64,000 bases of DNA from Erysipelotrichaceae bacterium OPF54 (lineage in GTDB: Bacteria; Bacillota_I; Bacilli_A; Erysipelotrichales; Erysipelotrichaceae): contig BQKD01000001.1 of the NCBI GenBank assembly GCA_022834735.1, forward strand, positions 2,395,659 to 2,459,658. Direction: 5' to 3'. Below the pieces are notes generated by a model. It was not told the origin of the DNA and ran no database searches. It was given only the letters and a program-made list of their open reading frames with translations. The first letter of the stretch is position 1; the number at the start of each line of letters is the position of its first letter. Shown in pieces: positions 1 through 8,622 of this stretch. A program made the translations under genes and the position numbers.

Positions 1-541
1 GCATATCGACTTCTTTTTCAACCAGGAATCCAAGCGCGTTTTCAGCGATATTGGATGGAATTCCCACTGTGGAAGCGTGAGCGCGGTGAACCGAACCGAA
101 CGCATCTTCTACGAATACATCACCGAGGCTAGCCCAGTATTTTCCAAGTTCAGGATCGTTTTTGCTCTCGCCTTTTTCATAACGGGTGTTCTGAACGAGA
201 AGGATCTCGCCGTCTTTGAGATCTTCCACATCTTTTTCCAGTTCAGGACCACGTGTTACAGGGCAGAACGTAACCTTTGTTCCAGGAAGCAGTTCAGCCA
301 GACGAACCGCAACACATTCCAGGTTGTTCTTCGCTTTGTCTTCCTCTGTTTTCACTTTTCCAAGATGAGACATCAGGATGACTTTCGCATTGTTCTCAAG
401 CAGATATTTGATCGTAGGCAATGCCTGAATAATACGATTGTCGTTTGTGATCACGCCATCTTTGCGCGGCACGTTGAAGTCACAACGAACAATGACCTTT
501 TTTCCAGCAACGTCAAGGTCTCTGACAGTTTTTTTAGCCAT
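1..541 (-). CDS. pgk: Phosphoglycerate kinase, N-terminal part (window edge)
   Basis: Glycolytic enzyme, cytosolic, transferring phosphate from 1,3-bisphosphoglycerate to ADP. The first 180 residues are present and the rest lies outside the window. Seen: the substrate-binding DFNVP motif at residues 21-25, a SHLG loop at 58-61, and the conserved DAFGxxHRAHAS stretch near residues 148-160. The ATG at 539-541 has a strong Shine-Dalgarno (AGGAGG) in 546-554. The gene reads leftwards away from the transposon graveyard, so it is probably the start of a glycolytic transcription unit. Identification is secure from the motif order; only the C-terminal nucleotide-binding half is unseen. Confidence 0.96.
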   Translation of the reverse strand, partial: MAKKTVRDLDVAGKKVIVRCDFNVPRKDGVITNDNRIIQALPTIKYLLENNAKVILMSHLGKVKTEEDKAKNNLECVAVRLAELLPGTKVTFCPVTRGPELEKDVEDLKDGEILLVQNTRYEKGESKNDPELGKYWASLGDVFVEDAFGSVHRAHASTVGIPSNIAENALGFLVEKEVDM

Positions 542-793
542 TAATTATTCCTCCTATTGAATTTTCAATCGTCCATATTATACCACTTGAAAAAAAGCAT
601 GACTACCTTGTTTGTGCATTTTTTCACAGTTAGTAAAAATCTTACAATTCTTACAATAAGTCTTGTTTAACAACTTTTACCTTTCTGCAGAGGAGCCATA
701 ACCTCTATCTGGTCATAGGTTCTGCAGGGGCTCACTGCAGAGCCCGCTTTCGGCTTATCCGTTTTTTAAAACAGCTTCACCTATGCATGGTGA
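542..793. other. pgk upstream region and 3' tail of a tnpB element
   Basis: No gene. The left half is the AT-rich pgk promoter region. The right half (about 690-793) is the non-coding tail downstream of the broken tnpB at 794 and contains GC-rich inverted repeats read on the minus strand, including GGGCT-AGCCC around 731-748. This is the place where an IS200/IS605-type element carries its right end and omega RNA. Confidence 0.5.
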
Positions 794-800
794 TTAAGAG
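690..800 (-). ncRNA. Putative omega-RNA / right end of the split tnpB element
   Basis: Structured, non-coding stretch immediately 3' of a TnpB reading frame on the same strand. Stem-loops are visible. In IS200/IS605 and IS607 elements this region produces the guide RNA (omega RNA) for TnpB; that is family knowledge, and its activity here is inferred. The cognate tnpB is split, so if the RNA is made it is probably orphaned. Confidence 0.35.
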
Positions 801-1174
801 AGAATTACTTTACGGCGTTCGACTGCACTGTTCAAGTTCTGCATCACGCACTGCTTCCATAGTTCGGGATTCCACTCGTCAACAGAAGACAATGCTTTTT
901 TCATGATGTTCAGACTGCCGTTCAGATCTGCGTTGATGAGCTTATCTTCCTTTGTTTTGAAGAGTCCTCTGGCTACTCTTTTTCCACAGTATGTCTCATG
1001 CTTTGTGATCTCCTCGTCATCAAAGAAAGAACACTTCGATGTATAGGATTCTTCATGAAGGATCACTCGGATCCCTTTCTGCCTGCATTTGTATTCAAGA
1101 TCAGAGATGAACCGGTTAAAAGGAATGTTCACGAATTTCTGGTTGTTGACTTTTCCCATGTCTGTGTCTTGTTT
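794..1174 (-). pseudogene. TnpB C-terminal fragment (gene split by IS607)
   Basis: C-terminal third of an IS605-type TnpB, the RNA-guided DNA nuclease of transposons. It starts in the WKQDTDMGKVNNQ region, then shows YTSKCSF and ends with the RuvC-III motif INADLNGSLNI. The N-terminal part of the same gene is at 3565-4402 on the same strand, and the IS607 element 1175-3564 sits between them. Joining at a shared GG dinucleotide gives an uninterrupted frame (NIW-KQDTD). The rejoined protein would be about 400 residues. Relatives carry about ten more residues before GWKQD, so the host gene may already have had a small deletion. Residues encoded from 1177 to 1303 in this frame belong to the inserted element, not to this protein. 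Confidence 0.8.
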
Positions 1175-1176
1175 CC

Positions 1177-1388
1177 AGCGTAGCAAATAATTGGAAAATC
1201 TGGATCCAGGCTTTCCATCCCGCTTTTGACGGGCCCGGCATCCTACGCCTGATGCCAGTTCTGTTCCGGGGCCTGCACCTTGATGCATTGAGCCGGACAG
1301 CATTCTGAACAGCTTCCCCCTCAGGGCCCGAAGGGAACATCCTCTGGCGTTCCAATCTTCCCTGCAGGGGATTTTTTATGTTCTATTG
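1177..1388 (-). ncRNA. Putative omega RNA of the IS607 TnpB
   Basis: 212 non-coding bases between the stop of the divergent tnpB and the element end. Several GC-rich inverted repeats are visible on the minus strand, such as CCCTTCGGGCCCTGAGGGGG and a CCCTGCAGGG palindrome. Short open frames through it overlap each other in both strands and have no ribosome site. In IS607 elements the guide RNA is made here and ends at the element boundary, so its guide would be the flanking sequence of the interrupted tnpB. Inference from position and structure. Confidence 0.5.
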
Positions 1389-2828
1389 CTAAAAGAGGCC
1401 CAGACCTCTTCTTGCGATCAGGCAGGCAGCACCCAGATGGATGTTGATGCCATGTTCTCTGCATACCGTCTTCTGTGCTTCTTTCGAAGTATAAGCAGGG
1501 TCGACGATCTTCAGTTCCACATTGTCTTTAAAACATCTTCTTTTTACCGCCTCAGTATATTGACCATAGGCGAGCCGGGTGATCATCCGGTTGTAGTTTC
1601 TGTTTTTCTGGAGATCGGACTTCTTTTTCGAGAAGTCGAGATCTTCGATGACAAGGTCTTTTCCTTTAAAGCGGGCCTCGGCCGCGGTCTCCTTTATGGC
1701 AGCCATCATTTGCGTTATTCCTCGGTTATAGTTGTGGTTCTTTCGGCTCAGTCCGGGCAGGCTGATCCTGCGGGCATAGATGATCCCGCCGTTCCTGTCC
1801 GTTTCGCACAAGGCAAGATGATCGGCATTGAAATCAAGACCGATCGCTCCTTCAAAAGACGAAGTGCTCCATCCTTCCGGTTTTGGCAGATGGAGAAAGA
1901 ACTGGACATAATATCCTTTCTTCCTCCTCAGGATCCGGACGCTGACTGCCTGTTTTGCCGGTTTTTCGGCTTCAAAGCCGTCAAATGTCTTGTTGAGCAG
2001 CTCCAGACCGGAAGCATGGGTGATCATGACCGGACCGGTGATGATCATGTCCTTTCCTTTCCCGGGTTTCATGACAGGAAGAACTCCGATCTTCCAGGAC
2101 CCGTCTTCCATGCGGAGCAGATGGCAGAGCTGGTTTCCGTTCTTCTCGTCGTTCTTTCCGCACAGATACATCATCCGGTCGCGGCTTCTTACGAACATCT
2201 CTTTCCACTCCTCGCGGCTGGAAAGACCGTTTTCTTCCAGATGGTACTGGGCGTTGAAAAACTTTTTTGTACCGAAACACAGGCGGACGTGTCTGTTTTT
2301 CAGATCTTTCGTCCATCGTTTCAGTTTTGCTTCCAGCCTGCGGATCAGCTGGCCAAGACACCACAGCTCCTGCTTCTGCCTGCGGTATTGAAGGAGTTCA
2401 TCGGGATCCAGCCGGTTGGCTGCAGCCTCTCTGGTTTTTTCATCTGCTGTCTTCTGCAGTTTCTTCCTTCTCTTTTTCTTGCACTCGACAGAAGCACGCA
2501 GTTTTTCCGTCTGCGTCCTTGCCAGCTCCAGTCCGGCCTTATGTCTGGCTCTTGCATCTCTGGCAATGGAATTGGCCGTCCGGCTTTTCAGGCCGTATTC
2601 GTCCTGAATCTCTTTTGTAAGCCGGCCAAGGTTTCTCTGCCCGCGATCAATCCGGGAAAAGGCGGTTCTGTACGCTTTGGAATAGACAGCAAACCCGCTG
2701 TCGATACAGGTGACGACTTCCGGGCAGAGTCTTTTGTCCAGCCGGATCTCCAGAGGAATGACGATAGAATCCGGCTGTTCGTAAACAGGAGGAACAGGCA
2801 TGGCCTGAATCGTTTTCGTTCTGTTCAT
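1389..2828 (-). CDS. tnpB: Divergent TnpB nuclease of the IS607 element
   Basis: 479-residue RuvC-fold protein, the accessory RNA-guided nuclease of the element. N-terminal 320 residues are helix and Lys/Arg rich (about 100-180) followed by a beta-rich segment. RuvC-I is GLDFNADH with Asp332; RuvC-II is DLVIEDLDF with Glu395. The C-terminus is unusual: there is no four-Cys zinc ribbon and no canonical DRDxNAA motif, but VDPAYTSKE (Asp443) followed by HLGAACLIARRGLGL. This resembles TnpB clades described as having a rearranged third catalytic residue. The ATG overlaps the tnpA stop by 4 bp (2825-2828), so the pair is translationally coupled. Intact frame. Whether it is active is unknown. Confidence 0.85.
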   Translation of the reverse strand: MNRTKTIQAMPVPPVYEQPDSIVIPLEIRLDKRLCPEVVTCIDSGFAVYSKAYRTAFSRIDRGQRNLGRLTKEIQDEYGLKSRTANSIARDARARHKAGLELARTQTEKLRASVECKKKRRKKLQKTADEKTREAAANRLDPDELLQYRRQKQELWCLGQLIRRLEAKLKRWTKDLKNRHVRLCFGTKKFFNAQYHLEENGLSSREEWKEMFVRSRDRMMYLCGKNDEKNGNQLCHLLRMEDGSWKIGVLPVMKPGKGKDMIITGPVMITHASGLELLNKTFDGFEAEKPAKQAVSVRILRRKKGYYVQFFLHLPKPEGWSTSSFEGAIGLDFNADHLALCETDRNGGIIYARRISLPGLSRKNHNYNRGITQMMAAIKETAAEARFKGKDLVIEDLDFSKKKSDLQKNRNYNRMITRLAYGQYTEAVKRRCFKDNVELKIVDPAYTSKEAQKTVCREHGINIHLGAACLIARRGLGLF

Positions 2829-3493
2829 TCTTCGTCCTCCTGGTCGGGTACGGATTCTATGATTTCCCGCATCCTCTTTTTCTGGTTTCCTCTGATCCGG
2901 TAAAGCTTTCCGGAAAAGGACGCCAGCAGACTCATCATGTCGTCGACAAGCTCTTCCTGAAGCTCCTTGTTTTCTTTTTCCTGCAGGGCGATCAGTTCGA
3001 CATCCGCCATGGAAAACAGTTCTTCCAGGTACTCGTAGCCAAAACGCGTGAGCCGGTCTTTGTTCGTAATGAAAATCCTCTTGATCTCATGGTTTTTCGC
3101 CATCTCGATCAGCCGGGTCAGCCCTTTTCTCTTTGTGTTAAGGCCGGAGCCGGTATCCCGAATGATGACCGGCTTATCCAGGCCTTCTTTTTCGCAGGCA
3201 TTCAGGATGTCAATGACCTGTCTTTCCAGATCTCCTCTGTTTTTCTGCTCATGGGACGAAACCCGGACATAAACAGCATCTCTTCTTTCTTCGTCTTCAA
3301 CAAGCAGTCCAACCTGATCCAGCAGTTTTATTACATTATCTTTGGGGATCAGGATGCGGTTGGTATCGCTTCGCATGGCTTCCAGTTTTCCGGAACGGAC
3401 CATGTCGGCAATACACCTCTGCCCCTTGCCAATCATATTGCCTACTTCTTTTGGCTTGTAGAAATCTTTTGTCAGCTCGCTTTTTCTGATCAT
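2825..3493 (-). CDS. tnpA: IS607-type serine recombinase (transposase)
   Basis: Catalyses integration and excision of the element. Order seen (residue numbers counted from a GTG nine bases further upstream): a MerR-like winged helix at residues 16-60 (YKPKEVGNMIG... DNVIKLLD), then a serine-recombinase catalytic domain with YVRVSSHEQ (catalytic Ser near 82), the conserved RDTGSGLNTKRKGL segment, and TNKDRLTRFG. It ends in the IS607-typical DDMMSLLASFSGKLY helix. The ATG at 3491-3493 is preferred over that GTG because AGAGG sits 8 bases before the ATG. HTH domain before catalytic domain is the IS607 arrangement. The frame is intact and overlaps tnpB by 4 bp. Confidence 0.92.
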   Translation of the reverse strand: MIRKSELTKDFYKPKEVGNMIGKGQRCIADMVRSGKLEAMRSDTNRILIPKDNVIKLLDQVGLLVEDEERRDAVYVRVSSHEQKNRGDLERQVIDILNACEKEGLDKPVIIRDTGSGLNTKRKGLTRLIEMAKNHEIKRIFITNKDRLTRFGYEYLEELFSMADVELIALQEKENKELQEELVDDMMSLLASFSGKLYRIRGNQKKRMREIIESVPDQEDEE

Positions 3494-3564
3494 GAAGAAC
3501 ACCTCTTTAAGAGTATTCTGCCAGACGACGAAGCGATAAACAAGATTTAATGATTATCAAATCC

Positions 3565-4402
3565 AAATATTCCTTTTTTGTGGCAACTGTCGCCTACCCT
3601 TATGCATATAGTCCGTGATCCTGTTGCTCCTTTTGAGCGTAGTATTCCTGATTCTATGGCTTGTTTTCCTGTCATTGATATAAGCCAGCTGGGATTTTCT
3701 TTTGGCCAGTTCTCGGTTGTAACGGTTGTTGATATGCTTGAGCTTCTTGCCGTCAATGATATACGGATCCATGACGTTGGAGGAAACAACAGCCAGATTG
3801 TCGATTCCCAGATCGATGGAAGCATATCTTCCTTTCGATTCTTTCATTTTGCAAAGTTCTCTTTTATAGCCGATCTCCACGGTTATATACCCGCTGCACG
3901 GAACGATCCGTGCAAACTGTACTTGTTCTGCCGGTATCTTTGTCCGGATCCGGATATTCGTTCCTGACAACTTGACAATCCCGTTCTTCAGCTCTTTTCT
4001 GGAAATAGCTCCTTTTTCATAGTGAGTTACCTGTCTGCCTTCTTTGGAATCAAGATAGCGAGGAAGATGAGGCTTGTTCTTCAGTTCGCCGGTTTTGTAT
4101 TTCTTCAGAAGGCCCAGATAGCTGGTTATTGCCTGACAGACTAGCATCTGGGTATGCTTCGACACCTTTGCAGGAAGTGCAGTATAGTCCGGATTTCTGG
4201 AATGGGTAAAGTCGGCATTGACTGCGTTGTAGTTGAGCCATACGCCGTTAGAAAAGTAGTTCTGGCGAATGGCATAAAGAGTCGAGTTATATAGATTCTT
4301 GCTCAGGAAAGTGATCCGATCCATTTCGGCATACTGCGGATGACCTTTTCTGAAGATATGCTTTTCAACTAATATTTCCTGCTCGCTCATACGGTTTATC
4401 AT
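3565..4402 (-). pseudogene. TnpB N-terminal part (gene split by IS607)
   Basis: About 280 residues of an IS605-type TnpB: the N-terminal wedge/REC-like region (LYNSTLYAIRQNYF, HTQMLVCQAITSYLGLLKKY) and the RuvC-I strand ASIDLGIDNLAVV with the first catalytic Asp. The frame then runs RNTTLKRSNRITDYMHKG and stops just inside the inserted IS607 element. Its C-terminal portion is at 794-1174. Start is either the ATG at 4402 or the in-frame ATG at 4387 (MSEQEIL); neither has a clear ribosome site. Not functional as it stands. Confidence 0.82.
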
Positions 4403-4845
4403 TTCTATTCAGACAATTTCTTGTCGATACTTTCTTTGACTTTTTTCTTATCCCATAAGCTTTTCAGAATATCTTTCTATGGATGGTCTGCGAACATCAT
4501 GTGCATACAATCCGTTCGCAGTTATATTGTTCTCCGCCATTATGTATTGAAACGTGGAGAAACCTGCCTGTTTTGCTTTGTCTTACTATCCTTACAACAT
4601 CTTTATTATTTTACCACAAAAAGAACAGATTTTTACTATATTTTTATATAAAATAAACAGACATTTTGTAAACTATACAAAAAACAGATTTGAACTCTCA
4701 AAGCCATTTGAGTAAAGAATAGACATATAAAGCAATCAAGATTTTTAATTCGCTATGGATAAATCAGGCAAAGATCACCAATACATAATGGATATATTTT
4801 TTATTTATGACATAAATAACGAATTTTATTAACATTCTGTAAATT
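4403..4845. other. Gene-free AT-rich stretch between two tnpB elements
   Basis: 443 bases. No convincing coding frame, and no tnpA (Y1 transposase) remnant was found. It would contain the left end of the split tnpB element and the flank of the next element; I could not place those ends. Confidence 0.4.
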
Positions 4846-4984
4846 GTGACATCCTCCCCCACCTGAAGAGGTGGGGGCTTCCTTTCGCTTAAAAAGCGAA
4901 CAGTCGGTTCTCGTTCGATGACGATATCTCGTCAAGCATAAGCGAGCTATCCCCGTGTGCCCCACGGTTCTTTTTATTAACAGG
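4846..4984 (-). ncRNA. Putative omega RNA / right end of the second tnpB element
   Basis: Read on the minus strand it follows the tnpB stop directly and ends in a perfect GC stem (CCCCCACCT...AGGTGGGGG) then GGATGTCAC. Two further stems are visible: AAGCGAACAGTCGGTTCTCGT and the GTGGGGCACAC region. A nearly identical copy, differing mainly in one internal loop of about 18 bases, lies at 32127-32280 on the plus strand. Conservation of this non-coding end between two copies supports a functional RNA or transposase-binding end. Confidence 0.6.
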
Positions 4985-6114
4985 CTATGCCGATACGATC
5001 CGCATGCCTTCCGCTCTTATATTGATCGCGGCATTGAGATCCCGGTCGTGATGACTTTTGCATCGAGGGCAGTCCCATTCCCGCATGCCGAGATCTTTTG
5101 TTTCGGGGTTTTTATACCCGCATACTGAGCAGGTCTGGCTCGAAGGAAACCATCTGTCGATCCGGATCAGCTGTTTTCCTTGATCTTCCAGTTTGTACTT
5201 CAGGAAAGTAGTGAACATGCCCCATCCGTTGTCATGGACCGATTTGCCAAAATGCAGCGACCTTGCCATGGCTTTCATATCCAGGTCTTCTATGCAGACG
5301 CAGTCATATGCATTGACGATCTCTCTTGATCTCTTGTGCAGGAAGTCTTTTCTTTGATTGGCAACCTTTTCATACAGCCTTGCGACCTTGATCCGCTGTT
5401 TCTCCCAGTTTCTGGAGCCTTTCTGCATGTGCGACAGCTTGCGCTGTTCCCGTTTCAGCTTCTTCTCGGCTTGTCTGTGATACTTTGGATACTCTGCCTC
5501 GTTTCCTTCGCTGTCTTTGTACAGTCCGTGCATCGAGAAGTCGAGTCCGAGGAAAGTGTGTGGCTTTCTTTCCGGTACTTGATTTTCGTACTCGAACGAA
5601 ATGCTTGCATGATACTTTCCGCTCGGGCTCTGACTTACTGTCACCGACTTGAGGACATAAGATTCAGGGATCTTTCTATGCTGCTTCACCTTGACCTGTC
5701 CGATCTTCGGCAGTTTCAAATAGCCGTCGGACAGGAGGATGTTCTGATTGACGCATACGGTCGAATAGCTGTTCTTTCTGTTTCTTTTGGATTGGAATCG
5801 TGGAAATCCTTTTTTCGGCTGATTGAAGAAGTTCTTGAATGCCTGATCCAGATGGCGGAGCGACTGCTGAAGAGGACTGCTGAAGAGAAATGCTGTCGAC
5901 TTCCTTCAGGAAGGCGTATTGGTCATTTTTCTTCATTTCGGTCAGTTCTTTGGCACAGAAAGTATAGCTCAAGGTCGTCTGGTCTTCTTTGTACTGGCTG
6001 ATCTTCCGATCGAGCCAATGGTTGTAGACAAGCCGGACAGCCGAACGTCTTTGCAAGGAGGATCTTTTGTGCCGGAGTTGGATAGAGTCTGAATTTATAG
6101 GCTTTATTTGGCAT
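4985..6114 (-). pseudogene. tnpB: TnpB (IS605 OrfB) inactivated by two frameshifts
   Basis: Read with two frame changes this is a canonical TnpB of about 375 residues. Start MPNKAYKFRLYPT at 6114. First break at about 6037-6041, where two bases seem lost after TFGC and the frame continues as VRLVYNHWLDRKI. Second break at 5862-5887, an exact 13-bp tandem duplication, after which the frame continues QSLRHLDQAFKNFF. The C-terminal 244 residues are intact and hold all catalytic features: GLDFSMHG (RuvC-I Asp), CIEDLDM (RuvC-II Glu), a CSVCG...CPRC zinc ribbon and DRDLNAAINI (RuvC-III). No IS200-type tnpA accompanies it. Confidence 0.88.
5862..5887 (+). repeat. 13-bp perfect tandem duplication inside tnpB
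   Basis: GACTGCTGAAGAG occurs twice head to tail (5862-5874 and 5875-5887). Removing one copy restores the tnpB frame (SLQQSLRHLDQAF), so this is the mutation that caused the second frameshift. Confidence 0.9.
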
Positions 6115-6282
6115 ATCGTTTCCTCCTTGCTTTCCCTGATTTCATTATACTGCATTTTTATATCTTTATCCACAGAAACACTGAGTTTTGCAATTCATCT
6201 TTCACCTATAGTGGTGGGAATCTTCTTGCCTATAGTTGATAAAATTGAAATCAGATTCTAATAAAGTTAAGCGCTTTCTTTC

Positions 6283-6317
6283 AAAAAAAAAAAAAAAACG
6301 GCATATCAAATGCCGCT
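6283..6317 (-). terminator. Intrinsic terminator with T16 tract
   Basis: On the minus strand, CGGCAT-loop-ATGCCG followed by 16 T (A16 at 6283-6298 on the plus strand). It ends the transcript running leftwards through the small membrane protein gene. Confidence 0.8.
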
Positions 6318-6327
6318 TTCCTGTTGA

Positions 6328-6467
6328 TCAGCCCAAATGCATCATCAGCAGGAGCACAAAACAGAACATGAATCCTAAAATGATCCGTCCTTTCCAGCCG
6401 TTCTTATTGATCCGGTCGAACTCATTCCGGCTCTTTCCTTCTTCATTGAGCTTTTTTCTCCTGTCAT
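6328..6467 (-). pseudogene. Small membrane protein with an A6-tract frameshift
   Basis: Too short for routine calling. An ATG at 6465-6467 has GGAG six bases upstream, but its frame diverges after a run of six A. Allowing one extra A gives MTGEKKLNEEGKSRNEFDR, then NKNGWKGR and a single transmembrane helix (IILGFMFCFVLLLMMHLG), 46 residues, then stop at 6328. The charged start, single helix and good terminator behind it argue for a real gene. It begins 13 bases after the stop of the upstream gene. Frameshift, sequencing error in a homopolymer or slippage cannot be separated here. Function unknown. Confidence 0.5.
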
Positions 6468-6480
6468 TTTTTATCTCCAG

Positions 6481-6810
6481 CTATTCCTGCTTTCTCAAGG
6501 CATTGATCTTCTGTTCCATTTCTCTGGCCCGTTTTACGCATGAATGATAATCCAGCGACCCTTTTGTCAGCAGCTCGGTATTGATCTTCTCTTCCACGCA
6601 GCTGCCATCCTTCATGCCAAAGGAAAGGATCACATTCACCTTTTCGTTTCCATGGGCAATACTGCCCGAAAAAAGATGAACGACCGCATCCTGCGCACTG
6701 TCCATTCCTTTGGCGCGCACGGTCGGCACCTTCACTTCCACCTTGGCGATCTGTGAATAAAGGACGACCTTCCCATCATCCAGCACGACATGATCTTTTA
6801 AAATTTTCAT
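6481..6810 (-). CDS. Unknown 109-residue soluble protein
   Basis: I do not recognise the family. The protein (MKILKDHVVLDDGKV...) is predicted cytosolic with no membrane segment. It has a beta-rich first half containing VEVKVPTVRAKG and a C-terminal helical stretch with a single Cys (SLDYHSCVKRAREMEQKI). The ATG at 6808-6810 follows a GGGGGAGG ribosome site; longer frames upstream cross the promoter. It has its own promoter (6841-6869) and is followed by the small membrane protein, forming a two-gene unit. Confidence 0.7.
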   Translation of the reverse strand: MKILKDHVVLDDGKVVLYSQIAKVEVKVPTVRAKGMDSAQDAVVHLFSGSIAHGNEKVNVILSFGMKDGSCVEEKINTELLTKGSLDYHSCVKRAREMEQKINALRKQE

Positions 6811-6840
6811 AGGAATTCCTCCCCCTTCATGTTCATTTTT

Positions 6841-6869
6841 ATTATACGAGTAAAAAAACGACATTCCAA
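6841..6869 (-). promoter_or_regulatory. Sigma-A-type promoter overlapping the rlmH terminator
   Basis: Minus strand: TTGGAA, 17-base spacer, TATAAT. The -35 lies within the stem of the rlmH terminator, so ending one transcript and starting the next share the same bases. Confidence 0.65.
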
Positions 6870-6889
6870 TCAAATATCGGGAATGTCGT
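6851..6889 (-). terminator. Intrinsic terminator after rlmH
   Basis: ACGACATTCC stem with GGAATGTCGT and a T7 tail on the minus strand, 40 bases past the rlmH stop. Confidence 0.75.
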
Positions 6890-6928
6890 CTGTTTTGGTA
6901 CAAATTTCGTCCTGTTTAACAAGAAAAC

Positions 6929-7399
6929 CTATTTATGATAGCTGCGGTTGTTGTTGATCATATACGCCCGATACACCTGCTCAAGCACAAGGATGCGCGT
7001 CATCAGATGAGTAAATGTCAGATCCGACAGTTTCCAGCGCACATTCGCCCGTCTCAGGACCTCATGCCCCGGGCCAAGACTGCCCGCGATCACGAACACG
7101 AGCGACGAGGAACGCGTCAGCCACTCATCCATTTTTTTCGCAAACGATTCGCTGGACTCCATGGACCCATGCAGATCGAGCAGGATCACAAAATCATTGT
7201 CCCGGATCTTCTCGAGCACCCTTTTGCCTTCTTTGTCCTTGATCAGTTCTGCCTCGGCCGGCCGGTCGGCATGATCGTTTGCCTCATCCCGCACCTCGAT
7301 CACTTCCATTTTCGTAAATGCCCCCAGCCTCTTGATATATTCCTTTTCCAGCGACTGAAGCGCCTTATCCTTGTTTTTTCCGACCGCGATCAGCTTCAA
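6929..7399 (-). CDS. rlmH: 23S rRNA pseudouridine-1915 N3-methyltransferase
   Basis: SPOUT-class methyltransferase that modifies pseudouridine 1915 of 23S rRNA on assembled 70S ribosomes using S-adenosylmethionine. 156 residues, the usual family length. Seen: LDLHG at 75-78, the SAM-binding glycine loop IAGSLGPG at 104-111, the [22 protein letters not shown] signature region at 124-145, and the terminal YHK (154-156). The ATG overlaps the glyA stop by 4 bp (7396-7399), so the two are probably translationally coupled. Identity is secure. Confidence 0.96.
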   Translation of the reverse strand: MKLIAVGKNKDKALQSLEKEYIKRLGAFTKMEVIEVRDEANDHADRPAEAELIKDKEGKRVLEKIRDNDFVILLDLHGSMESSESFAKKMDEWLTRSSSLVFVIAGSLGPGHEVLRRANVRWKLSDLTFTHLMTRILVLEQVYRAYMINNNRSYHK

Positions 7400-8622
7400 A
7401 TCTGTGCCTCCGCCGGATAGTTTTTCGTCAATTCTCGTACTTCTTTTCTCACTTTGGCCGCATGTTCGCTTGTTCCGTTGGTCAGAACATCCACGATCCA
7501 GTCGCCCACCTGTTCAAATTCCTTCTCCTTGAATCCGCGCGACGTCATAGCAGCCGTGCCAAGACGGATACCGCTCGTTACAAACGGTTTCTGCGTTTCA
7601 AACGGGATCGTATTTTTATTGCATGTGATGCCCGCCTCATCCAGAAGCTTTTCCGCATCCTTTCCGGTCATATTGAGAGAAGACATCGTATCGAGCAGGA
7701 TCAGATGGTTGTCGCTTCCTTCGGAAACGACCCGCCATCCTGCCTTTTTGAATTTTGCGACCAGGACCTGCACATTGCTGAGCACCTGTTCCATATATTT
7801 TCGGAATTCCGGCTGGCCGGCTTCCCACAGGCACACGCCTTTTGCGGCAATGACATGTTCGAGCGGACCGCCCTGCATGCCCGGGAACACTCTGGAATCG
7901 AGCTTTTTGCAAAATTCCTTTTTGCAGAACACCATCCCCCCGCGAGGCCCGCGCAGCGTTTTGTGTGTCGTTGTCGTGACAAAATCCGCATACGGGATCG
8001 GAGACGGATGCAGCCCGGCCGCTACCAGACCGGCAATATGCGCCATATCGACCATCAGATAGCACCCCGCCTTATCGGCAATTTCGCGCAGACGCTTAAA
8101 ATCGATCACCCGCGGATACGCGCTCGCGCCGGCGACGATCAGTTTGGGATGATGGGCCAGCGCAAGCCGTTCGATCTCTTCATAATCGATGACTTCTCCT
8201 TCTCTCGTTACGCCGTAAGGAATAAATTCATAAGTGCGGCCCGAAAAATTGAGCGGGTGGCCATGTGTCAGATGCCCTCCTGCCGCCAGATCCATTCCGA
8301 GTACTTTGTCGCCCGGCTCCAGGATCGTATTGTATACGGCCATATTGGCCTGGGAACCGGAATGCGGCTGCACATTGACATACTCGGCACCAAAGAGCTT
8401 GAGCGCCCGATCGATAGTCAGCTGTTCCGCTTCATCCACATGCACACAGCCTCCATAGTATCGTTTGCCTGGATAGCCTTCCGCATATTTATTTGTTAAG
8501 ACCGAACCTTGCGCCTCGCGCACTTCGGCCGACACAAAATTTTCCGAAGCAATCAGTTCGACATTGAGCTTTTGTCTTTCTTCCTCTTTCTCAATGATTG
8601 AAAACATTTCAAGATCTTTCAT
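7396..8622 (-). CDS. glyA: Serine hydroxymethyltransferase
   Basis: PLP enzyme interconverting serine and glycine with transfer of a one-carbon unit to tetrahydrofolate. 408 residues. The PLP lysine is K221 in [20 protein letters not shown] (26-31), YPGKRYYGG (50-58) and VDMAHIAG (191-198) are typical. The ATG at 8620-8622 is chosen because GGAGAG lies 6-10 bases upstream and the family starts here; the longer in-frame extension is not conserved in kind. First gene of a glyA-rlmH unit, with a TATAAT-like -10 at about 8650 on the minus strand. Confidence 0.97.
   Translation of the reverse strand: MKDLEMFSIIEKEEERQKLNVELIASENFVSAEVREAQGSVLTNKYAEGYPGKRYYGGCVHVDEAEQLTIDRALKLFGAEYVNVQPHSGSQANMAVYNTILEPGDKVLGMDLAAGGHLTHGHPLNFSGRTYEFIPYGVTREGEVIDYEEIERLALAHHPKLIVAGASAYPRVIDFKRLREIADKAGCYLMVDMAHIAGLVAAGLHPSPIPYADFVTTTTHKTLRGPRGGMVFCKKEFCKKLDSRVFPGMQGGPLEHVIAAKGVCLWEAGQPEFRKYMEQVLSNVQVLVAKFKKAGWRVVSEGSDNHLILLDTMSSLNMTGKDAEKLLDEAGITCNKNTIPFETQKPFVTSGIRLGTAAMTSRGFKEKEFEQVGDWIVDVLTNGTSEHAAKVRKEVRELTKNYPAEAQI

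Larger units (their letters stand above)
1175..3564 (-). mobile_element. IS607-family element, apparently complete
   Basis: About 2.39 kb element with overlapping serine-recombinase (tnpA) and tnpB genes plus a non-coding right-end region. Boundaries are set from the interrupted host tnpB: a CC (GG on the minus strand) occurs at 1175-1176 and 3563-3564, and collapsing the two restores the host frame. A GG core without target duplication is the known IS607 insertion mode. Ends are inferred from this logic, not from terminal repeats, which the family lacks. Confidence 0.75.

Noticed and set aside
1177..1355. Small minus-strand proteins between the IS607 tnpB and its end
   Set aside because: Overlapping frames without ribosome sites in a structured non-coding end; better explained as omega RNA.
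1386..2903. 505-codon plus-strand frame opposite the IS607 tnpB
   Set aside because: Antisense shadow; the minus-strand protein has clear RuvC motifs and couples to tnpA.
4846..4984. GC-rich repeat units as a CRISPR repeat
   Set aside because: Only two copies in the window, far apart, each at a tnpB end; no regular spacers.
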